Source of the DNA: Streptomyces celluloflavus
GTDB taxonomy: Bacteria > Actinomycetota > Actinomycetes > Streptomycetales > Streptomycetaceae
Assembly: GCA_000720995.1 (NCBI GenBank)
Contig: JOEL01000035.1
Span: 1 to 64,000, forward strand
Direction of reading: 5' to 3'
Length of the DNA stretch: 64,000 nucleotides
Made by a program: the position numbers and the translations under genes. Below the pieces are notes generated by a model. It searched no databases. It was not told the origin of the DNA and saw nothing but the letters and a program-made list of their open reading frames with translations. Below are positions 21,415 to 29,174 of the stretch, one piece after another; the stretch's first letter is position 1; every line of letters begins with the position of its first letter.

Positions 21415-21588
21415 ATGACCACCGCGGCGCCCTTCCCCGGCCCCTCGCCCTCCGCACCCGCCGCCGCATACGGCCCGGCGAGCGATCTCCTGCTGCCCCT
21501 GTACGGCCGCCGCACCCTGGACGGCATGCGCCTCAACGGTGACCGCGCGCCGGTCAAGGAACTGATCACCCGGCCGTCGCCGGCCTGA
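21415..21588 (+). CDS. Possible small ORF (57 residues)
   Basis: An ATG at 21415 opens a 57-residue frame rich in Ala and Pro that ends in a more protein-like stretch (DLLLPLYGRRTLDGMRLNGD). There is no good RBS and I recognise no family. It may be a remnant or noise within the 372-base gap between the Prim-Pol gene and ftsY. Confidence 0.2.
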   Translation: MTTAAPFPGPSPSAPAAAYGPASDLLLPLYGRRTLDGMRLNGDRAPVKELITRPSPA

Positions 21589-21637
21589 CACCCCCGGAAC
21601 TCCGGGCCCGTCGCCCATTGCCCGCCACGCGGAACGG

Positions 21638-21682
21638 CACCGGCCCCCGGCTCCCGCGGGCGGCGGGTACCGGAGGCCGGTG
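21638..21682 (-). terminator. Terminator of ftsY
   Basis: A 13-bp stem with one mismatch (21638-21650 with 21670-21682) enclosing a second small hairpin, about 30 nt after the ftsY stop. Confidence 0.55.
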
Positions 21683-21710
21683 GCGGGCGGGGCTCGGTGG
21701 CCCCGGCGGG

Positions 21711-22946
21711 TCAGTCGCCGATCAGGGCGTCGACGAACGCCTCGGGCTCGAACGGTGCCAGGTCGTCGGCGCCCTCGCCCAGGCCGACCAACTTGACCGG
21801 CACGCCCAGCTCGCGCTGGACGGCGACGATGATGCCGCCCTTGGCGGTGCCGTCCAGCTTGGTCAGCACCACGCCGGTGATGTCCACGACCTCCGCGAAC
21901 ACCCGCGCCTGGACCAGACCGTTCTGGCCGGTGGTGGCGTCCAGGACGAGCAGCACCTCGCCGACCGGGCCGTGCTTCTCGACGACCCGCTTGACCTTGC
22001 CGAGCTCGTCCATCAGCCCGGTCTTGGTGTGCAGCCGGCCCGCGGTGTCGATGAGGACGACATCGGCGGTCTCGGCGATGCCCTCCTTCACGGCGTCAAA
22101 GGCGATGGAGGCGGGGTCGCCGCCCTCGGGCCCGCGGACCGTCCGGGCGCCGACCCGCTCGCCCCAGGTCTGCAGCTGGTCGGCGGCAGCGGCCCGGAAG
22201 GTGTCGGCCGCGCCCAGCACGACGGACTTGCCGTCGGCGACCAGCACCCGGGCGAGCTTGCCGGTGGTCGTGGTCTTGCCGGTGCCGTTGACGCCGACGA
22301 CCATGACGACGCCCGGGATCTCCTGGCCGTCCTTGCCGAGACCGTTGCCGGTGTGCACGGAGCGGTCGGCGTCGGTGCCGATCAGGGTGAGCAGTTCCTC
22401 ACGCAGCAGCTCGCGCAGGCCCTCGGGCGTACGGGTGCCGAGGACCTTGACGCGCTCGCGCAGCCGGTCGACCAACTCCTGGGTGGGGGCGACGCCGACA
22501 TCGGCGGTCAGCAGGGTGTCCTCGATCTCCTCCCAGGTGTCCTCGTCGAGGTGTTCGCGGGAGAGCAGGGTCAGCAGACCCTTGCCGAGGGAGTTCTGCG
22601 AGCGGGAGAGCCGGGCGCGCAGCCGGACCAGCCGGCCGGCGGTCGGCTCGGGGACCTCGATCTCCGGCACGGGGGGCGCCGCGGGCGCCTCGGGCTCGGC
22701 GACCGGTGCCGCGGCCTCGGGGGCCTCGGCGGTCGGCAGCCCGACTTCTTCGATGGTGCGACGGGCTTCGTCGCGGGGGGTCTCGGCCTCCTCACCGACC
22801 TGCGGTTCGGCGGGGGGCGCGGTGACTGACGGGGTGGCCGGCGGGGACGGCGGCAGCTGCTTCTTCTTGCGGCCGCTGACGACGAGCCCGCTGATCGCGC
22901 CGAGCACGACCACGGCGATGACTACAGCAAGGATGACGAATTCCAT
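21711..22946 (-). CDS. ftsY: Signal recognition particle receptor FtsY
   Basis: A 411-residue SRP receptor GTPase. An N-terminal membrane segment ([20 protein letters not shown]) is followed by an acidic Glu/Pro/Ala-rich A domain to about residue 100. The NG domain carries [10 protein letters not shown] (about residue 220), [19 protein letters not shown] and the closing [12 protein letters not shown]. The ATG 22946 is the last Met before the membrane segment. A much longer open frame upstream is non-coding. It partners with Ffh at 12248-13798. Confidence 0.97.
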   Translation of the reverse strand: MEFVILAVVIAVVVLGAISGLVVSGRKKKQLPPSPPATPSVTAPPAEPQVGEEAETPRDEARRTIEEVGLPTAEAPEAAAPVAEPEAPAAPPVPEIEVPEPTAGRLVRLRARLSRSQNSLGKGLLTLLSREHLDEDTWEEIEDTLLTADVGVAPTQELVDRLRERVKVLGTRTPEGLRELLREELLTLIGTDADRSVHTGNGLGKDGQEIPGVVMVVGVNGTGKTTTTGKLARVLVADGKSVVLGAADTFRAAAADQLQTWGERVGARTVRGPEGGDPASIAFDAVKEGIAETADVVLIDTAGRLHTKTGLMDELGKVKRVVEKHGPVGEVLLVLDATTGQNGLVQARVFAEVVDITGVVLTKLDGTAKGGIIVAVQRELGVPVKLVGLGEGADDLAPFEPEAFVDALIGD

Positions 22947-23103
22947 AACCCGTCCAGTATCCGTCACACACCGCCGCGGCAGGCCGCACGCGCCGAACCC
23001 GGAGATACGGCGTCCTGCCGCGGCTCCGGCCCCCTGCGGACCGCCGGACCGGGCCTCCGCTGGACCCTTCGACGAGGACGGAAGGGACGTACCCTCGTTG
23101 AGG

Positions 23104-23136
23104 GATCCAACCGGACGTACAGGAAGAAGTTGGATC
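23104..23136. promoter_or_regulatory. Inverted repeat upstream of the cytosine permease-like gene
   Basis: Exact 8-bp arms GATCCAAC (23104-23111) and GTTGGATC (23129-23136) are separated by 17 nt. They lie 135 nt upstream of the permease ATG in the 324-base divergent gap with ftsY. This is a candidate operator, or a leader stem if transcription starts upstream. Confidence 0.4.
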
Positions 23137-23270
23137 AAAGTACGATGGTGGACGGCCACGCAACGCGCGTAGAGTCCTGGCATCCACTCTGGCCAGGCAC
23201 CACAGCCGCTGCCTGCACCTCCTCCCCCGGGGGTGCCTCCCAGACCCCCGCGCACGGAGACACCTGCACC

Positions 23271-24740
23271 ATGGGCACCACGTCCGCTCCTGAAACCGAC
23301 GGCGCCGTCGAGACCCGAGGCATCGAACCGGTTCCCGATCACGAACGTCAGGGCCGCGTCCGCGAGCTCTTCCCCACCTGGGTCGCCGCCAACATCAGCG
23401 TGTTGTTGCTCACCATGGGTGCGGCGCTGGTGGTCACCAACGGCCTGAACTTCTGGCAGGTCCTGCTGGTGGCGGCCATCGCGGCCACCGTCGCCTTCGG
23501 GATGGTCGGCGTGCTGTCGGTGTCCGGGAAGTGGGGCGGCGCGCCCGGCGCGCTGCTCTCCCGGGCCGCCTTCGGGGTCCGCGGCAACTACTTCCCCGGC
23601 GCGATCCTGTGGGTCGCCCGCTTCGGCTGGGAGACGATCAACGCGGTCACCGGCGCGTACGCCGTGCTGACCGTGCTGAACCTGCTGTTCGGCGTCAAGA
23701 GCAACAACGTCCTGGTCGTGGTCACCCTGCTCGCCTTCGTGGCCTGCACGTTCCTGGTGAGCGGTCTGGGGCGCAAGGCGCTGAACGTCTGCAACAAGTA
23801 CTCGACGTATCTGTTCGGCCTGTTCAGCATCATGGTGCTCGTCTACCTGGTCGCCACCATGGACTGGCACGCGGTCTTCGCCAAGAAGGCCGGTACCACC
23901 GCGATGGTGATCGCGGGCATCGGCACGATCGCGGCCGGCGGCATCAGCTGGGTGCCCACCGGCCCCGACTTCACCCGCTACCTCCCGCACTCCGCGTCCG
24001 GCCGCAAGATCGTCGGCACGACCGTCTCCGGCGCGGCCCTGGTGCTGGTGCCGATGGTGCTGATGGGCGGCGTGCTGGCGGTGTCCGAGCCGACACTGGC
24101 GGCCGGGAACACCGACCCGATGTCGTTCCTGGGCGGCGCCCTGCCGATCTGGCTGGCGGTGCCGTACCTGATCACCGCGCTGGTCGGGATGGTGCTGATC
24201 AACAGCCTCTCGATGTACTCGGCGGGCTTCACCGCCCAGACGATGGGCGTCAAGCTGCCGCGCGCCTTGGCGGTCAGCATCAACGCCGCCATCAGCCTCG
24301 TCGGCGGGCTGTTCATGATGCTGGTGGCCAAGGACTTCATCGGCCAGTTCATCACCTTCCTGACGCTGCTCGCGGTCTCCTTCTCCGCCTGGATCGGTGT
24401 CTACGGCGTCGATATGGCCCGGCGGCGCCGGATGGCCGTCCGCTATGACGCGGACAGCCTGATGAACACCGGCCGCGGCAGCCGCTACTGGTACACCGGC
24501 GGCTTCTGCTGGCAGGCCATGACGGCGTGGGCGGTCGCGCTCGCCGCGGGGCTGTGCTTCACCAAGGTCCAGTGGTTCACCGGCCCACTGGCCACCACCT
24601 GGGTCGGTAAGAACGGCCTGGGCTGGGCGGCCACGATCCTGATCGCCGCAGTGATCTTCGCGGTGCTGCCGGCGCCCCGGGAGACCGACCCCGCCACCGG
24701 CCGGCCGGCCGCGGCCCCGCAGCCGGCCCCGGTCGGCTGA
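23271..24740 (+). CDS. NCS1-family cytosine/purine permease-like transporter
   Basis: A 489-residue membrane transporter with about 12 hydrophobic segments. The order and sequence (LFPTWVAANISVLLLTMGAAL, GGISWVPTGPDFTRYLPHSA) fit the nucleobase:cation symporter-1 (CodB-like) family, importing cytosine, allantoin or related compounds with a cation. Substrate is not determined. ATG 23271 has GGAGA about 11 nt upstream. No deaminase gene is adjacent, so the assignment to cytosine is by similarity only. It begins a short accessory block of plus-strand genes between ftsY and glcP. Confidence 0.85.
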   Translation: MGTTSAPETDGAVETRGIEPVPDHERQGRVRELFPTWVAANISVLLLTMGAALVVTNGLNFWQVLLVAAIAATVAFGMVGVLSVSGKWGGAPGALLSRAAFGVRGNYFPGAILWVARFGWETINAVTGAYAVLTVLNLLFGVKSNNVLVVVTLLAFVACTFLVSGLGRKALNVCNKYSTYLFGLFSIMVLVYLVATMDWHAVFAKKAGTTAMVIAGIGTIAAGGISWVPTGPDFTRYLPHSASGRKIVGTTVSGAALVLVPMVLMGGVLAVSEPTLAAGNTDPMSFLGGALPIWLAVPYLITALVGMVLINSLSMYSAGFTAQTMGVKLPRALAVSINAAISLVGGLFMMLVAKDFIGQFITFLTLLAVSFSAWIGVYGVDMARRRRMAVRYDADSLMNTGRGSRYWYTGGFCWQAMTAWAVALAAGLCFTKVQWFTGPLATTWVGKNGLGWAATILIAAVIFAVLPAPRETDPATGRPAAAPQPAPVG

Positions 24741-24786
24741 CCACCGCACCGGCCCGGACCGGCGGATCCCGCCGCCCGCTAGAGAT

Positions 24787-24801
24787 CTGACGCAACGTCA
24801 G
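24787..24801. promoter_or_regulatory. Palindromic operator candidate upstream of the LLM oxidoreductase
   Basis: CTGACG-CAA-CGTCAG is a perfect 6-bp dyad with a 3-nt spacer, 46 nt before the LLM oxidoreductase ATG. The size and symmetry suit a TetR- or MarR-type repressor. No such regulator is adjacent. Confidence 0.45.
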
Positions 24802-24846
24802 CTACCGTCCCCTTCGCCCACCACGCCGGCGAAGAGGACGTCCGCC

Positions 24847-25833
24847 ATGCCCGTCACGGTCCTGCGCCTCAACCTCGTCGACCCCGCACCCACCCCCGAC
24901 ACCCTGACCGCGCGCTACCGGGCCGCCGTCGAGATGGCGGCCTTCGCCGACGACCGCGGGCTGACCACGGTCCAGACCGAGGAGCACCACGCCACCGCCA
25001 ACGGCTGGCTGCCCTCCCCGCTCACCTTCGCGGGCGCCGTCTTCGGCGCCACCCGCCGCATCGGCGTCACCGTCTCGGCGCTGATCACTCCGCTGCACGA
25101 CCCGCTGCGGCTGGCCGAGGACATCGCCGTGCTCGATCTCCTCAGCGGCGGCCGCCTGGTTACCGTCGCCGGCCTCGGCTACCGGCCGCAGGAGTACGCG
25201 GCGCACGGCCGGGACTGGGCGGGCCGCGGCGCCCTCCAGGACGAGGTGCTCCAAACCCTGCTGGCCGCCTGGACGGGCGAACCGTTCCCCTATCGGGGCC
25301 GTACGGTCCGCGTCACCCCGCGCCCGTACACCCGGCCGCATCCGCCGCTGCTGATCGGCGGCAGCTCCCGGGCCGCGGCCCGGCGCGCCGCGCGGCTGGG
25401 GCTGCCCCTCTTCCCCAGCGCCCATCTGCCGGAGCTGGCGGCGTACTACGACGCGCAGCGCGCCGTGCACGGCACCGACGGCTGGGTGCTGCTGCCGCCG
25501 GAGCACACCTGGCTGCTGCACCTGTCCGAGGACCCGGACCGCACCTGGGCCGAGTACGGCGGACATCTGCTGCACGAGGCGCGCACCTACGCGTCCTGGC
25601 AGACCCCCGGCAGCCGCTCCGCGGTGCACTCCGCCGCCGAGGACGCCGAGGCGCTGCGCGCGGAGGGCGTCTACCGGGTCGTCACCCCGGACGAATGCCT
25701 GCGGCTGGCGGCGGAGGCGGGGCCGCGGGGCTCGCTGATCCTGCATCCGCTCTGCGGCGGGATGCCCGTCGACGAGGGCTGGCGCTCGCTGCACCTGTTC
25801 GCCGAGCGGGTGCTGCCCCGCCTCGCGGACTGA
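24847..25833 (+). CDS. LLM-class flavin-dependent oxidoreductase
   Basis: A 328-residue luciferase-like monooxygenase-fold protein binding FMN or F420. It shows EEHHATANGWLPSPL near the N-terminus, RIGVTVSALITPLHDPLRLA, and LDLLSGGRLVTVAGLGYRPQEY. Substrate unknown. Its start is ATG 24847. It is convergent with the cupin gene, 18 nt apart. A palindrome close upstream suggests dedicated repression. Confidence 0.9.
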   Translation: MPVTVLRLNLVDPAPTPDTLTARYRAAVEMAAFADDRGLTTVQTEEHHATANGWLPSPLTFAGAVFGATRRIGVTVSALITPLHDPLRLAEDIAVLDLLSGGRLVTVAGLGYRPQEYAAHGRDWAGRGALQDEVLQTLLAAWTGEPFPYRGRTVRVTPRPYTRPHPPLLIGGSSRAAARRAARLGLPLFPSAHLPELAAYYDAQRAVHGTDGWVLLPPEHTWLLHLSEDPDRTWAEYGGHLLHEARTYASWQTPGSRSAVHSAAEDAEALRAEGVYRVVTPDECLRLAAEAGPRGSLILHPLCGGMPVDEGWRSLHLFAERVLPRLAD

Positions 25834-25851
25834 CGGCGGGGCGGGCCGGGC

Positions 25852-26271
25852 TCAGCCCTCCGGGTAGAAAACGAAGAGGGTGCAGCCCTCGGTCGTCTGC
25901 GGGACGTGCCAGGAACCGGCCGGTGCGTGCAGGAAGGTGCCCGCCGGGTGGTCCCGGTCCCCGTCGTGGAAGGTGCCCGCGACGACGAAGACCTCCTCGG
26001 GACCGGGCTCGTGCACATCGACGCCCTCCCAGCAGCTGCCCGGGTCCATTTCGAGGACCTGGGCCTTCGCACCGTCGCCACCGGTCCACAGCGGCCGGAC
26101 CCGGATCCCGGGAAACACTTCCCGCACCGGGGCGTCGCCCACCGCGGTCCACACGTACCCGGCCGTCCCGCCCACCCCGGGCGCGCGCCGCCCGTCCGTC
26201 CCCTGCTCCTGCTGCTCCCGCTCCCGTGCCTGCGCCTGCGCCTGCTGCCGCTGCTGTGTCTGCTCGCTCAT
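25852..26271 (-). CDS. Cupin-domain protein (ChrR-like)
   Basis: A 139-residue protein. The first 25 residues are a Gln/Arg/Glu-rich low-complexity tract. A single cupin domain follows, with metal-ligand-type residues in DVHEPGPEEVFVVAGTF and HAPAGSWHVPQTTEGCTLF. It resembles the C-terminal cupin of ChrR-type proteins but lacks an anti-sigma domain. It is divergently transcribed from the GlxA-type regulator with a 70-nt shared promoter region, so that regulator may control it. Confidence 0.8.
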   Translation of the reverse strand: MSEQTQQRQQAQAQAREREQQEQGTDGRRAPGVGGTAGYVWTAVGDAPVREVFPGIRVRPLWTGGDGAKAQVLEMDPGSCWEGVDVHEPGPEEVFVVAGTFHDGDRDHPAGTFLHAPAGSWHVPQTTEGCTLFVFYPEG

Positions 26272-26341
26272 GTCTCCACCCTGGCCGGGCCCGCCGCGCT
26301 CCCCCAGTGTCAGAAAAGACGTCCTCGGGTACTTTCCTGCC

Positions 26342-27499
26342 ATGCCTGCCGACCCCGCCGTATCCGCGCCCGTCCCCGGCCCGGCGTCCGCGCACGGGCT
26401 CGCCGCCGGCGCGCCGCAGCCCCGGCGGCACCAGGTCGTCGCACTGGCGCACCCGCCCCAGTCCACCTTCGAACTCGCCCTGGCCGCCGAGGTGTTCGGC
26501 ACCCGCCGCCCCGCCCTGCCCGCCCACTACGACTTCCGGGTCTGTACGCCGGGTCCGGGGCCGGTCCGTACGACCGCGGGCTACGACATGCTGGTCACCG
26601 AGGGGTTGACGGCCCTGGACTCCGCGGACACCGTCGTCATCCCGGGCTGGACCCCGGACGACGCGCCGCTGGACCCCGCCGTCCACCGGGCGCTGCGGCG
26701 CGCGCACCGGCGGGGCGCCCGGCTGGTCAGCATCTGTTCCGGCGCGTTCGCACTGGCGCAGACCGGGCTGCTGGACGGCCGCCGGGCGACCACGCACTGG
26801 AGCCGGGCCGCCGACCTGGCGTCCCGCTTCCCCCGCGTCGAGGTGGATGCCGATGTGCTGTACATCGACCACGGCGACCTCGCGACCAGCGCCGGAGCTG
26901 CGGCCGGTGTCGATCTCTGTCTCCATCTGGTGCGCGGCGACCACGGCGCGGCCCATGCCGCGCAGATCGCCCGCCACATGGTGATGCCGCCGCACCGTGA
27001 GGGGGGCCAGGCCCAGTACGCGGCGCCGCCCTCGGCGGACCGTACGGACGGGGCGCGGATGGCGCAGTCGCTCGCCCCGCTGCTGGGCTGGGTGAGCGAG
27101 CGGCTCGCCGAACCGGTCACGGTCGAGGACATGGCGGCGCGGCTGCGGATCTCCGCACGCACCCTCGCCCGCCGATTCGCCGACCAGCTGGGCACCAGCC
27201 CCGGCCAGTGGCTGCTCGGCCTGCGTATCGGCGCGGCCCGGACGCTCCTGGAGGAGACCGATCTGCCCGTGGAGGCGGTCGCCCTGCGCGTCGGGCTGTC
27301 CTCCGCCACCAACCTCCGCCGGCGCTTCCACCAGGCGCTGCACACCACTCCCGCCCGCTACCGCCGCGCGTTCCGGCTCACCGAGCGGGAACCGGCGCGG
27401 ACCGCCGGGGCCCGGGGCGCGGGCGGAAACACGGACGAGGACGCAGCCGAGGGCGCAGCCGTGAACGCGGACAAGGCACTGCCCCGGCTCGCCGAATGA
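26342..27499 (+). CDS. GlxA-family AraC-type transcriptional regulator
   Basis: A 385-residue regulator. The N-terminal DJ-1/PfpI-like domain (about 30-200) has the Cys-containing nucleophile elbow VSICSGAFALAQTGLLDGR, then TTHWSRAADL. The C-terminal double helix-turn-helix of the AraC family runs from about residue 240 (MAARLRISARTLARRFADQ, ending PARYRRAF). The final 35 residues are low complexity. Targets probably include the divergent cupin gene. Its 3' end forms part of a terminator shared with glcP. Confidence 0.92.
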   Translation: MPADPAVSAPVPGPASAHGLAAGAPQPRRHQVVALAHPPQSTFELALAAEVFGTRRPALPAHYDFRVCTPGPGPVRTTAGYDMLVTEGLTALDSADTVVIPGWTPDDAPLDPAVHRALRRAHRRGARLVSICSGAFALAQTGLLDGRRATTHWSRAADLASRFPRVEVDADVLYIDHGDLATSAGAAAGVDLCLHLVRGDHGAAHAAQIARHMVMPPHREGGQAQYAAPPSADRTDGARMAQSLAPLLGWVSERLAEPVTVEDMAARLRISARTLARRFADQLGTSPGQWLLGLRIGAARTLLEETDLPVEAVALRVGLSSATNLRRRFHQALHTTPARYRRAFRLTEREPARTAGARGAGGNTDEDAAEGAAVNADKALPRLAE

Positions 27500-27510
27500 G
27501 CCGGGGCAGT
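27478..27510. terminator. Bidirectional terminator between the GlxA-type regulator and glcP
   Basis: A perfect 13-bp stem (27478-27490 with 27498-27510) and a 7-nt loop between convergent genes. The left arm overlaps the last codons of the regulator gene. Confidence 0.75.
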
Positions 27511-27544
27511 ACCAGGAACCGAGGAGAAAGGCGGGCGGGGTGGG

Positions 27545-28963
27545 TCAGCCCATCTCCTCCAACGCCTTGCCCTTGGTCTCCTTCACGAACTTGAGCACGA
27601 AGGGGATCGAGAGCAGGGCGAAGACCATGTAGATGACGTACGTACCCGAGAGGTTCCAGTCCGACAGGCTCGGGAAGCTGGCCGTGATGGCCCAGTTGGC
27701 GATCCACTGCGCGGAGGCGGCGACACCGAGGGCGGCGGCCCGGATCCGGTTCGGGAACATCTCGCCGAGGAAGACCCAGACCACGACACCCCACGAGAGG
27801 GCGAAGAAGAGGACGAAGGCGTGCGCGGCGATCAGGGCGACGGTGCCTTCGGTGGTCGGCAGCGTGCCGGCCGCGGTCTTGGCGGAGAAGGCCCAGGCTT
27901 CCAGGGCCAGGGCGACGGCCATACCGGCCGAGCCGATCAGGGCCAGCGGTCGGCGGCCGATCCGGTCGACGAAGATCATCGCGATCACGGTGCCGATGAT
28001 GTTGATGATCGAGGTCGTGAAGCTGTAGAGGAACGAGCTGCTCGGGTCGATGCCGACGGACTGCCAGAGCGTCGAGGAGTAGTAGAAGGCGACGTTGATG
28101 CCGACCAGCTGCTGGAAGACGGAGAGCCCGATACCGACCCAGACGATCGGCAGGAAGCCCCGCTTGCCGCCGAGCAGGTCCCGGAAGGTCGACTTGTGCT
28201 CGCGGTGCATCGCGTCCTGGATCTCGACGACCCGGGCGTCGAGATCGACGGTGTGGCCCTCGACGTCGGCGAGCACCTCCTTGGCGCGGGTGATCCTGCC
28301 GACGGAGATCAGGAACCGCGGCGACTCGGGGATCGCGAAGGAGAGCAGCCCGTAGAGGATGGCCGGCACGACCATCACGCCGAGCATCCACTGCCACGCT
28401 TCCAGGCCGGCGAGCTTGCCGCGCTGGTCGCCGCCGGCGAGGTTGAGGATGCCCCAGTTGACGAGCTGGGAGATGGCGATGCCGACGACGATCGCGGCCT
28501 GCTGGAAGGAGCCGAGCCGGCCGCGGTAGGCGGGGGGCGAGACCTCGGCGATATAGGCCGGGCCGATCACCGAGGCCATACCGATGGCGATACCGCCCAG
28601 GACGCGCCACATGGCCAGGTCCCAGAGGGCGAACGGCAGCGCCGACCCGACGGCGCTGACGGTGAACAGCACGGCGGCGATCTGCATCACCCGGATACGG
28701 CCGATACGGTCCGCGATCCGCCCGGCCGTCGCGGCGCCGATGGCACAGCCGATCAGCGCGATCGCGATCACCTGGGCGAGGACGGCCGACCCGACGTCGT
28801 ACCGGCCGCGGATCGCCTCCACCGCACCGTTGATGACGGAGCTGTCATAGCCGAAGAGGAAACCGCCCATGGCGGCGGCCGCGGTGATGAAGATGACATG
28901 GCCGAGGTGATCCGGCTGGGCCTTGCGGCCTTCCGGAACGGTCGGCGGCGCGGTGCTGGTCAA
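27545..28963 (-). CDS. glcP: Major glucose permease GlcP (MFS sugar:proton symporter)
   Basis: A 472-residue sugar-porter family MFS transporter with 12 membrane segments. Signatures are FGYDSSVINGA, GRIADRIGRIR, PAYRGRLGSFQQ, PESPRFL and FVDRIGRRPLALIG. I recognise strong similarity to S. coelicolor GlcP1, also 472 residues and next to smc. TTG 28963 is chosen: it has GGAG 6 nt upstream and gives the GlcP1-like start MTSTA. The GTG at 29047 would add 28 unconserved residues. Glucose enters unphosphorylated and is then phosphorylated by glucose kinase. The upstream region is AT-rich with repeated half-sites. Confidence 0.9.
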   Translation of the reverse strand: MTSTAPPTVPEGRKAQPDHLGHVIFITAAAAMGGFLFGYDSSVINGAVEAIRGRYDVGSAVLAQVIAIALIGCAIGAATAGRIADRIGRIRVMQIAAVLFTVSAVGSALPFALWDLAMWRVLGGIAIGMASVIGPAYIAEVSPPAYRGRLGSFQQAAIVVGIAISQLVNWGILNLAGGDQRGKLAGLEAWQWMLGVMVVPAILYGLLSFAIPESPRFLISVGRITRAKEVLADVEGHTVDLDARVVEIQDAMHREHKSTFRDLLGGKRGFLPIVWVGIGLSVFQQLVGINVAFYYSSTLWQSVGIDPSSSFLYSFTTSIINIIGTVIAMIFVDRIGRRPLALIGSAGMAVALALEAWAFSAKTAAGTLPTTEGTVALIAAHAFVLFFALSWGVVVWVFLGEMFPNRIRAAALGVAASAQWIANWAITASFPSLSDWNLSGTYVIYMVFALLSIPFVLKFVKETKGKALEEMG

Positions 28964-29045
28964 CGTGTACTCCAGTGGCCCGGCTGCGCTGCCGGGCGTA
29001 GGTGGACTGGCCCTTCCAGTGGCGCACAGGTTAGGGACACCCACC

Positions 29046-29158
29046 ACTTGAAGGTAAAAACAACGTTGCCGAGACTATGCCTTCAAGTTTCGAAGTCAAT
29101 AGGCAGAAGGAACTTCATTATTGGATCAACCGTGGATGTCTTCGTTCAAAACTTGAAC
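29046..29158. promoter_or_regulatory. AT-rich region with repeated TTCAAGT half-sites upstream of glcP
   Basis: A 9-bp inverted repeat ACTTGAAGG (29046-29054) and CCTTCAAGT (29080-29088) is followed by a dyad GTTCAA-n3-TTGAAC (29144-29158). The heptamer TTCAAGT or its complement appears three times in about 110 bp. The region lies 80-195 nt upstream of the glcP start and is markedly AT-richer than its surroundings. It probably holds the glcP promoter and a repressor or activator site. Confidence 0.55.
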
Positions 29159-29174
29159 AGACTTCCCTTGTGGG

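Noticed and set aside
22947..24749. Upstream extension of the ftsY frame through the permease gene
   Set aside because: Translation is Arg/Asp/Gly/Gln-rich with no domain, and the FtsY membrane anchor at ATG 22946 is a natural start.
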